A stretch of 6,973 nucleotides of DNA, from NCBI GenBank assembly GCA_030537915.1, contig JAUNUZ010000126.1, forward strand, positions 1 to 6,973, given 5' to 3'. This document shows positions 1 through 5,103 of the stretch, piece after piece. Every line of letters starts with the position of its first letter. Positions within the stretch are counted from its first letter, which is position 1. The notes under the pieces are model-generated. The model ran no database searches. It was given only the letters and a program-made list of their open reading frames with translations, and was not told where the DNA came from. The position numbers and the translations under genes were made by a program. Origin of the DNA: Micrococcales bacterium. Its GTDB lineage: Bacteria > Actinomycetota > Actinomycetes > Actinomycetales > Dermatophilaceae.

Positions 1-521
1 CCCACGATTTCGCCGACCCGCATGGCGGTGGCGTAGAGGATCTCGACGATCGCGTGATCACGTAGCCCGACGGCCAGTGCGACCGGATCGGCCCCCGGGC
101 CTGTCGCGCCGGCCAGGTCAGCGTCCGGGCCTTCCGGCTGCGTGTCGGTCGGGCCGTCGAGCATGCGGCGCACGTCCTCGGCGCGCAGGACGTGGGGTAG
201 CGTACGTTGCCGCTTGGGCGCGGCGAGTCGAGTCGAGGGGTCCACCTCCAGGTGACCTACGCGGTGAGCCCAGCCGAAGAAGGCTCGCGCTGCGGCAGAG
301 CGCCGGGCCAGGCTCGCGCGGGCGGCGCCGCTGTCCGCCGATGCTGCGAGCCAGGATCGCAGGTCCGCCAGGTCGATCGACTCCGGCCGGTCGTGGCCGC
401 GGGCGAGCGCGAAGTCCAGCGCCGAACGAGCGTCGGCGAGGTACCCCCGAACGGTGTGCTCGGACCTACCACGCTCGAGCCGCAGGTGGCGCTCGTAGTC
501 GGCGAGCAGGTCTGTCGGCAT
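1..521 (-). CDS. xerC: Tyrosine recombinase XerC, N-terminal part (3' end beyond window)
   Basis: This is the site-specific recombinase that, with XerD, resolves chromosome dimers at dif during division. Only 173 codons are inside the window. The protein opens MPTDLLADYERHLRLERGRS and continues with HTVRGYLADARSALDF (about residues 22-37), the SAM-like core-binding domain of phage-type integrases. RSWLAA (55-60) and LARRSAAARAFFGWA (71-85) follow the same pattern as other actinobacterial XerC proteins. The catalytic domain begins with LRDHAIVEILYATAMRVGEI (153-172), whose R168 is the first catalytic arginine of the family; the later Lys, HxxR, His and Tyr residues are off the edge. Residues about 122-150 are a Gly/Pro/Asp-rich linker longer than usual. 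The ATG at 521 has only a weak GGTGG ribosome site. An in-frame GTG at 584 would add 21 residues but has no visible ribosome site and extends beyond the normal family start. The product is clear; the start is moderately certain. Confidence 0.9.
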   Translation of the reverse strand, partial: MPTDLLADYERHLRLERGRSEHTVRGYLADARSALDFALARGHDRPESIDLADLRSWLAASADSGAARASLARRSAAARAFFGWAHRVGHLEVDPSTRLAAPKRQRTLPHVLRAEDVRRMLDGPTDTQPEGPDADLAGATGPGADPVALAVGLRDHAIVEILYATAMRVGEIV

Positions 522-660
522 ACCACCACGCTGACATCCGCGCAGGACTGCGGCAAGCACCCGCGCCGCGCGCCCCCGCGGCACGTGCAGGCGGCAGCCA
601 CAGACCTGGTCGATCGCGCGGTCGACGCCCGTAACCGTCAGTGCCGCTCAGGAGAGTCTC
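522..660 (-). other. dprA-xerC intergenic gap
   Basis: These 139 nt separate dprA from xerC, whereas the genes from yraN to dprA overlap. The xerC frame stays open upstream to a TGA at 648-650, so part of the gap could be an N-terminal extension, but no good ribosome site supports that. Apart from the hairpin over the dprA stop I see no convincing promoter. xerC may be read through from dprA or have its own weak promoter. Confidence 0.5.
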
Positions 661-665
661 CTAAG
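647..665 (-). terminator. Hairpin spanning the dprA stop codon (possible weak terminator)
   Basis: On the mRNA strand CTTAGGAG and CTCCTGAG pair as an 8-bp stem (one G-U pair) around an ACT triloop. The dprA TAG lies inside the left arm. No T-run follows, so it is not a canonical intrinsic terminator. It may act as a weak terminator, a 3'-end stabiliser, or have no role. Confidence 0.35.
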
Positions 666-1854
666 GACAGTGTCTTCGACACCGGACCCACCCGCCGTCG
701 ACGCGCTTCGCCCTGCCGGCAAGTTGCAAACGACCCAGGCATGCCTGGGTCGCAGCGGTCGACCGCCCGGCGATTTGCGCGACGTGATCTACCGAGCGCG
801 CCGTCGACGCGAGAGCGTCGTAGATCCGGCGGTCGCCCGGATCGAGATCGTCCCCGGGCCGATCCACTCCGCGTGCAGGCCGGATGGCGTCGCGGCCGAG
901 GGCACCGATGAGCTCCATCACCTCGGAGGCCTCGGTGACGAGCGTCGCCATCTGAGAGCGAATCATGTCGTGGCACCCGGCCGACGCCGCCGAGGTCACG
1001 GGACCGGGCGTCGCCATCACGACGCGATGATGCTCGGCCGCGGTCCCCGCCGTGTTCCGAGAGCCCGACCGCAGGCCTGCCTCCACGACGAGCGTGGCCT
1101 GCGTCATCGTCGCGATGAGCCGGTTGCGCATGAGGAAGCGGGCTCGCAGGGGTGCCGAGCCCGGGGCCGCCTCGGCAACGACCGCACCGGTGGTGGCGAT
1201 GTCGTCGATAAGGTCGGCATTTCCGGCGGGATAGGACCGCTCGATGCCGCAGGCCAGCACGGCGATTGTGCTGCCCTCGCGGGAGAGCGCCCCGCGATGT
1301 GCTGCGGCGTCGATGCCGAAAGCGGCCCCGCTCACGACGCTCACGTCGCGGATTGCCACGCCGGCCGCGATGTGAGCGGCCAACCGTTGCCCGTAGGCGG
1401 TGGCGGCCCTGGCCCCCACGATCGCGATACTGCGCGCGCAGGTCTGCCCCAGGTGCGCCGGTCCACGCACCCACAGGCAATGCGGGGGTGCGTCAAGATC
1501 GTCCAGGCCGGTGGGCCATTCGTCGTCGCCCGGAATGAGCAAGCGAGCCCCGAACCGTTCGGCGATCCGCAGGTCGGCCTCGACGCTCAAGGCGGGCAGC
1601 CGAGGCCGGAAGCGATCGAGCGCCGACTCGCTGCGCGTGGCCAAAGCCTCCAGTGCCGGCCCGGCGCCGAGGCCGGCAACAAGCTTGGCCGCGACCGGGT
1701 CACCTGGTTCGGCTAGCCGGCTCCAGGCGGCCCTGGCGAGGCGCTCGTCACCGGCCCACCGCAGCAGGTCGAGCACTCGACCCCCCGCTGGGCCTGGTAG
1801 TGGCAGGCCTGTCTGTCCCTGGCCGTCGACGAGGCCGTCCGCTCCCCCTCTCAT
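661..1854 (-). CDS. dprA: DNA-processing protein DprA (Smf)
   Basis: DprA binds single-stranded DNA and loads RecA on it during natural transformation; it is also widespread in bacteria not known to be competent. The protein is 397 aa. An N-terminal helical region (about 1-105) precedes a Rossmann-like core with WPTGLDDLDAPPHCLWVRG (113-131), IAIVGARAAT (143-152), VSGAAFGIDAAAH (174-186; family form SGLAxGID), YPAGN (208-212), RNRLIA (243-248), VVEAGLRSGSRNTA (256-269) and ATPGP (281-285). A winged-helix domain (about 337-390) ends the protein, as in long DprA forms. I chose the ATG at 1854: it overlaps the comM stop as ATGA and has AGGA at 1864-1867, 9 nt upstream. A longer frame to 1947 would run deep into comM and adds only Arg-rich residues unlike the family. 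The gene contains a 22-bp palindrome (731-752). Identification is secure. Confidence 0.96.
   Translation of the reverse strand: MRGGADGLVDGQGQTGLPLPGPAGGRVLDLLRWAGDERLARAAWSRLAEPGDPVAAKLVAGLGAGPALEALATRSESALDRFRPRLPALSVEADLRIAERFGARLLIPGDDEWPTGLDDLDAPPHCLWVRGPAHLGQTCARSIAIVGARAATAYGQRLAAHIAAGVAIRDVSVVSGAAFGIDAAAHRGALSREGSTIAVLACGIERSYPAGNADLIDDIATTGAVVAEAAPGSAPLRARFLMRNRLIATMTQATLVVEAGLRSGSRNTAGTAAEHHRVVMATPGPVTSAASAGCHDMIRSQMATLVTEASEVMELIGALGRDAIRPARGVDRPGDDLDPGDRRIYDALASTARSVDHVAQIAGRSTAATQACLGRLQLAGRAKRVDGGWVRCRRHCP
731..752. repeat. Perfect 22-bp palindrome inside dprA
   Basis: The half-site CGACCCAGGCA is followed directly by its exact reverse complement with no spacer. It lies within codons 368-375 (ATQACLGR) of the winged-helix domain. 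It could be a dimeric DNA-binding site or a coincidence of codon use; the sequence alone cannot decide. Confidence 0.6.
805..820. repeat. Small inverted repeat in dprA (6-bp stem, GAGA loop on + strand)
   Basis: CGACGC, a GAGA loop and GCGTCG form a perfect 6-bp stem within codons about 345-350 of dprA. It lies some 50 bp from the 22-bp palindrome. Short stems like this are common in GC-rich coding DNA. Confidence 0.35.
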
Positions 1855-3386
1855 GCGGCCACGTCCTGCCCGCGCATCGTCAGTGCGGCGCCGATGTCGT
1901 CCCGATTCGGTCTGCCGGCCCCGCCGCGCAGGTCGTTGAGCGTCCACGCCAACCGCAACACCCGGTCGTAGCCGCGCAGCGTGAGGGCTCCGACGTCGAG
2001 CTCTCGATCCAGCTCGGCCACCGCCGTGGGCGGCAGACGCCAGGGCGCCTCCCGCAGCCGAGGGCCGGGCACCTCACTGTTGAGGCGCCACGGGTGGTCG
2101 GCCCACCGCTGCACTTGGGCGGTGCGGGCTTGCAACACCCGCGCCGCGACAGCAGCGGAGTCGTCACCGCGCGGCAGAGCCAGATCCGTCAGCCCGACGG
2201 AGTCGACGACGACCCGCAGGTCGATGCGGTCGAGGAGGGGGCCGGACAGGCGTGCGAGGTAGTCGCGCTTTTCTTGGGAGCGACACCGGCAGTTACGCGC
2301 CTTGCCGAAGGACATGCCGCAAGGGCAGGGATTGGCGGCCAGGACCAGCTGGAATCGGGCCGGGAAGCGGACCGAACCTCGAGCCCGGGCCACGACGACC
2401 TCACCCGACTCCAGAGGCTGGCGCAGGGATTGCAACACACCGCGTCGAAACTCCGGGGCCTCGTCGAGCATGAGGATCCCCCGGTGCGCCTTGGAGATGA
2501 GGCCCGGCCGGATCTGGGATCCACCCCCACCGATGAGGGCGACAAGGGAGGCGTCGTGGTGCGGCGCGACGAAGGGAGGGCGGCGCACGAGCGCACCGTC
2601 CTCCAGAGAGCCGAGCACCGAGTGGATCGCTGTCACCTGCAGCGCCTGCTCGTCGTCGAGCGACGGCAGGATCGAGGGGAGGCACTCCGCGAGCATCGTC
2701 TTACCCGCGCCGGGAGGCCCGACGAGGAAGAGATGGTGACCGCCGGCCGCAGCGACCTCCAGCGCCGCGCGCGCCTCTGCCTGTCCGGCCAGGTCACCGA
2801 GGTCGCGGGGTGAGGCACCCGCCGCCTCCTCGGCCGGGACGATGGGCGGGTCGCCAGCGGGTGACCCGTCGGCGAGGTCCCGGTAACGCGTGAGCAGCCG
2901 TGCCAGCGACTCCGCGGGCACGATCTGAGCTCCCCGCACGAGGGCCGCCTCGCCTGCGTTCGCGGCAGGCACGACGACCTGGGGATGGCCGGTCCGTACC
3001 GCGGCCAGCACGAGCGGCAACACGCCGCGGACCGGGCGGACCGTTCCGTCCAGGCCCAGCTCACCGATGTGCACCACATCGCGCACAAGATCGCCCCGGA
3101 TCTGTTTCTGGGCGACCAGACAGGCGACCGCGATCCCCAGGTCGAAGGCCGACCCCGTCTTCGGCAGCCATGCCGGGGACAGGTTGACGACGATGCGCCG
3201 CTGCGCGAGCGACAACCCGACGTTGGCCGCTGCCGCCTTGACCCGATCGGCGCTTTGCCGGCACGCAGCGTCCGGAAGCCCGCCGATGGCGAACGCGGGC
3301 AGACCCGAGGAGACGTCCGCCTCGATCGCCACGAGCGCACCCTCGATCCCGTCCAAGGCCACCCCGCGCGTCACGCCCAGGGTCAC
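1851..3386 (-). CDS. comM: ComM/YifB-family AAA+ ATPase (Mg-chelatase-like)
   Basis: ComM proteins are hexameric AAA+ helicases that drive branch migration of recombination intermediates during transformation. They were long annotated as magnesium chelatase subunits, but are not chelatases. The protein is 511 aa, a normal family length. The N-terminal Lon-protease-like domain (about 1-170) has AFAIGGLPDAACRQSADRVK (31-50) and VVNLSPAWLPKTGSAFDLGI (66-85). The ATPase domain has Walker A GPPGAGKT (223-230), Walker B ILMLDEAPEF (304-313), four cysteines in CPC (354-356) and CRC (366-368), and GPLLDRIDL (382-390). The C-terminal domain carries LTLRGYDRVLRLAWTLNDL (469-487), the sensor-2 region. 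The start is GTG at 3386: GTGA overlaps the yraN stop, GGGAG lies 7 nt upstream (3394-3398), and the resulting N-terminus matches the family. The stop overlaps dprA as ATGA, implying coupled translation of yraN, comM and dprA. Confidence 0.96.
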   Translation of the reverse strand: MTLGVTRGVALDGIEGALVAIEADVSSGLPAFAIGGLPDAACRQSADRVKAAAANVGLSLAQRRIVVNLSPAWLPKTGSAFDLGIAVACLVAQKQIRGDLVRDVVHIGELGLDGTVRPVRGVLPLVLAAVRTGHPQVVVPAANAGEAALVRGAQIVPAESLARLLTRYRDLADGSPAGDPPIVPAEEAAGASPRDLGDLAGQAEARAALEVAAAGGHHLFLVGPPGAGKTMLAECLPSILPSLDDEQALQVTAIHSVLGSLEDGALVRRPPFVAPHHDASLVALIGGGGSQIRPGLISKAHRGILMLDEAPEFRRGVLQSLRQPLESGEVVVARARGSVRFPARFQLVLAANPCPCGMSFGKARNCRCRSQEKRDYLARLSGPLLDRIDLRVVVDSVGLTDLALPRGDDSAAVAARVLQARTAQVQRWADHPWRLNSEVPGPRLREAPWRLPPTAVAELDRELDVGALTLRGYDRVLRLAWTLNDLRGGAGRPNRDDIGAALTMRGQDVAA

Positions 3387-3754
3387 GACCCGACTCCCGC
3401 CAGATGGGTGATCTGCGAGCGGCCTTGGCGCGGTCGGAGCACTCCGACGACGTCGATCCGCAGGCCGCTCAGGCCACGTGACTGCGCTGGGTGAGCGGTG
3501 ACCCAGGCACCGGCTAGGCGCCGCAACCGGGCGGCCTTGGCGGTCGTCACCGCCTCGATCGGGGATCCGAAGGCCTCGCTGGTGCGGGTCTTGACCTCAC
3601 AAACGACGAGGCACCTCCCGTCCCGGGCCACAATGTCGAGCTCGCCGATCTCGCAGCGCCAGTTCGTCTCGATGATCTGGAGCCCGGCAGCGAGCAGGTA
3701 GCGCGCGGCCACCCGCTCCCCGTAACGGCCGACGGCCCGATTGTGCAGTCCCAT
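3383..3754 (-). CDS. yraN: YraN/UPF0102 family protein, putative nuclease fold
   Basis: This is a small conserved protein of the UPF0102 family, whose fold resembles Holliday-junction resolvases and restriction endonucleases; its cellular role is not established. The 123-residue product shows GRYGERVAARYLLAAGLQII (9-28), GELDIVARDG (37-46) and CEVKTRTSEAFGSPIEAV (52-69). E38, D40, E53 and K55 form a PD-(D/E)XK-like set. RIDVVGV (99-105) is the usual C-terminal strand. I chose the ATG at 3754 because AAGGGA (3762-3767) lies 7 nt upstream. A TTG at 3775 would add seven residues that overlap this ribosome site and have no good site of their own. The gene's TGA overlaps the comM GTG. It follows a 177-nt gap, so it may open a separate transcript with comM and dprA. 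Catalytic activity is inference. Confidence 0.93.
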   Translation of the reverse strand: MGLHNRAVGRYGERVAARYLLAAGLQIIETNWRCEIGELDIVARDGRCLVVCEVKTRTSEAFGSPIEAVTTAKAARLRRLAGAWVTAHPAQSRGLSGLRIDVVGVLRPRQGRSQITHLAGVGS

Positions 3755-3776
3755 GCGCTCTTCCCTTCTCGCCAAC

Positions 3777-3794
3777 GGCTCATTCCTGTGAGCC
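3777..3794 (-). promoter_or_regulatory. Hairpin 20-40 nt upstream of the yraN start
   Basis: GGCTCA and TGAGCC form a perfect 6-bp stem around a 6-nt loop. It sits about 10 nt ahead of the AAGGGA ribosome site and would not hide it. It could be a transcription-factor half-site pair, an mRNA structure or chance. Confidence 0.35.
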
Positions 3795-3836
3795 TGACGG
3801 GATCGGGTCGTGCGGGAGGGCGCGCATCGCTGGTCC

Positions 3837-3845
3837 TGTGGAGAG
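3837..3845 (-). promoter_or_regulatory. DnaA-box-like nonamer 2
   Basis: The minus strand reads CTCTCCACA, two mismatches from the actinobacterial DnaA box TTGTCCACA. It shares CTxTCCACAG with the sister site 30 bp away in the same orientation. Weak alone; of interest only as a pair. Confidence 0.3.
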
Positions 3846-3866
3846 CACCGTCGCGCCCCTGGGGGC

Positions 3867-3875
3867 TGTGGACAG
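3867..3875 (-). promoter_or_regulatory. DnaA-box-like nonamer 1
   Basis: The minus strand reads CTGTCCACA, one mismatch from the actinobacterial DnaA box TTGTCCACA. It is upstream of yraN and phased about three helical turns from the second site. Confidence 0.4.
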
Positions 3876-3931
3876 CGCGGCCTGGAGGGTCGCTAGAAAA
3901 CCGGGGACGAGCACGCGCCGGGAGTATCGGC

Positions 3932-4255
3932 CTACGCCTTGAACTTGCCGTCCTCTGGGAGTTCGAGGTCGGACTTGGCGAGCTCCTCGATATTGACGTC
4001 CTTGAAGGTGACAACCCGGACGTTCTTGACGAAGCGGGCGGGCCGGTACACGTCCCACACCCAGGCATCGGACATGCTCACGTCGAAGTAGACCTCGCCG
4101 GCGTCCCCACGCACCTTGACATCCACCGAATTGCACAGATAGAAGCGCCGCTCGGTCTCTACGACGTGCGAGAACAGCCCGACGACGTCGCGATACTCCC
4201 GATAGAGCTGCAGCTCCATCTCGGTCTCGTACTTCTCCAAATCCTCGGAACTCAT
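3932..4255 (-). CDS. DUF2469 family protein, conserved actinobacterial protein of unknown function
   Basis: This 107-residue cytoplasmic protein belongs to DUF2469, found next to rnhB across actinobacteria (the Rv2901c-type protein of Mycobacterium tuberculosis). No biochemical role is known to me. It opens MSSEDLEKYETEMELQLYRE, continues VVETERRFYLCNSVDV and SDAWVWDVYRPARFVKNVRV, and includes VVTFKDVNIEEL near the end. These blocks are nearly invariant in the family. There is no signal peptide, membrane segment or recognisable catalytic motif. The tail after the last block is charged. The ATG at 4255 overlaps the rnhB stop as ATGA. It is preceded by GGAGGTGATCC (4260-4270), a perfect 11-nt complement to the 16S rRNA 3' end. 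A start at 4300 would lengthen the protein into rnhB with non-family residues, so I reject it. Family assignment is secure; function unknown. Confidence 0.95.
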   Translation of the reverse strand: MSSEDLEKYETEMELQLYREYRDVVGLFSHVVETERRFYLCNSVDVKVRGDAGEVYFDVSMSDAWVWDVYRPARFVKNVRVVTFKDVNIEELAKSDLELPEDGKFKA

Positions 4256-5103
4256 CCTCGGATCACCTCCACGTCGATGGGCACGCCCATCATCGCCCAT
4301 TCGTGGCCTGCATCGGCAGCCACCTCGCCGATGTCATCGGCCCCATCGCGCAGGGCGCCTGCCGGGCCGGTCAAAGCCTCGGACATCCGTTCCGGCATCC
4401 CCGTCAGATTCCACGAGCGTCGATGCAGGACGCAGGGTCCCGATCGCAGCAGAGCCCGGCGATGCTCCGGGGCGGCGTAGCCCTTGTTGATCTCCCACCC
4501 GTAGGCGGAGTGCGTCCGCGCGAACTCCACCATCGCGGCGTCTCGCTCGACCTTGGCCAGCACGCTGGCTCCGGCTACAGACGAGCAGCGCATGTCTGCC
4601 TTGACGAGGGTACGCACCGGCGGCAGCTTCTGCCGACCGCCGTCCGGCCCATCCGATTCTGCGAAGGCGAGCAGCCCGTCGCGCGCGGGATCGTTGAGCC
4701 AGTCGTGTTTGCCGTCGAGGAGCACGACGTCCGGGCGGACGCCGGTCGTCGCGAGCGCGCGACGACCCGCTCGACGAAGGGCGCCCAAGATGCCCACCGC
4801 AACGATCTCCAGAGCCGAAGCGTGTCCAACCCCCCACGCCAGCGCCCAGCGCCGGACGGGGGCCACGAGCTGTTCGCGCCTTCTGGGAGCCAGCAGCTTG
4901 GAGTCACGCAGGCCGATCGGCCCGGAACGGCAGCTTTGGTCGATGACGACGACGCCGACGCTGACCGGTCCGGCAAGCGCTCCACGGCCCACCTCGTCCA
5001 TTCCCGCCACGACCGCGAAACCCTCGCGTTGAAGTTCCCGTTCGACCCGCAGCGACGGCTTACGGATGGCCCGCGGGCCGGATCGGGGCGCTGCGCTCGT
5101 CAC
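4252..5103 (-). CDS. rnhB: Ribonuclease HII
   Basis: RNase HII cuts the RNA strand of RNA-DNA hybrids and starts removal of single ribonucleotides misincorporated in DNA. The 283-residue protein has VVAGMDEVGRGALAGPVSVG (31-50) with catalytic D36 and E37, LRDSKLL (65-71), VVLLDGK (126-132) with D130, and LVKADMRCSSVAGASVLAKV (166-185) with D170. These complete the DEDD metal-binding set. YGWEINKGYAAPEHRRAL (201-218) and GPCVLHRRSW (222-231) are the usual C-terminal family blocks. A tail of about 45 residues past the core is longer than in compact RNase HII proteins but common in actinobacteria. I chose GTG at 5103: it forms GTGA with the lepB stop and gives a typical N-terminal arm (AIRKPSLRVERELQ). 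The longer frame to 5280 overlaps lepB by 180 nt and is a shadow. Its ribosome site is weak, so translation is probably coupled to lepB. Confidence 0.96.
   Translation of the reverse strand: MTSAAPRSGPRAIRKPSLRVERELQREGFAVVAGMDEVGRGALAGPVSVGVVVIDQSCRSGPIGLRDSKLLAPRRREQLVAPVRRWALAWGVGHASALEIVAVGILGALRRAGRRALATTGVRPDVVLLDGKHDWLNDPARDGLLAFAESDGPDGGRQKLPPVRTLVKADMRCSSVAGASVLAKVERDAAMVEFARTHSAYGWEINKGYAAPEHRRALLRSGPCVLHRRSWNLTGMPERMSEALTGPAGALRDGADDIGEVAADAGHEWAMMGVPIDVEVIRG
4260..4270 (-). promoter_or_regulatory. Exceptionally strong ribosome binding site for the DUF2469 gene
   Basis: The mRNA reads GGAGGTGATCC, complementary over 11 nt to the 16S rRNA 3' end (GGATCACCTCC). It ends 4 nt before the ATG, with its GGAGG core 10 nt away, and lies inside the last codons of rnhB. 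Other genes here have much weaker sites. It fixes the start at 4255. Confidence 0.8.
4744..4767. repeat. Perfect 10-bp stem-loop inside rnhB
   Basis: GGTCGTCGCG, a 4-nt loop (AGCG on the + strand) and CGCGACGACC form a perfect stem. It encodes part of the Arg/Ala-rich helix around residues 113-120 of RNase HII. It is the strongest hairpin I found inside a gene here. A role in mRNA folding or DNA binding is only speculation. Confidence 0.5.

Larger units (their letters stand above)
3755..3931 (-). other. DUF2469-yraN intergenic gap
   Basis: This 177-nt gap interrupts an otherwise overlapping gene row. It holds two DnaA-box-like nonamers 30 bp apart, a hairpin just ahead of the yraN ribosome site, and a short T-run (GGTTTTCT on the mRNA strand, about 3895-3902) preceded by only a 4-bp CCGG/CCGG pairing. 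I see no good -35/-10 pair. A yraN promoter here is plausible from the layout but is not shown by a recognisable motif. Confidence 0.5.

Noticed and set aside
257..601. Minus-strand 114-codon frame in the xerC region
   Set aside because: The true xerC frame here is a different one, which carries the integrase N-terminal motifs and continues to the window edge.
638..1480. Minus-strand alternative frame in dprA (280 codons)
   Set aside because: Arg-rich out-of-frame translation of dprA with no family signature.
670..1716. Long plus-strand open frame antisense to dprA (348 codons)
   Set aside because: Arg/Gly/His-rich with no family motifs; produced by GC-rich codon bias opposite a clear dprA gene.
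1653..2813. Long plus-strand open frame antisense to comM (386 codons)
   Set aside because: No recognisable domain; ComM on the other strand has every catalytic motif in one intact frame.
2221..3386. Magnesium chelatase subunit as the function of the 511-aa ATPase
   Set aside because: The Lon-like N-terminal domain and C-terminal family blocks mark it as ComM/YifB; no chlorophyll or cobalamin genes lie nearby.
5068..5079. 12-bp palindrome GGCCCGCGGGCC in rnhB
   Set aside because: Short all-GC palindromes are expected at this base composition.
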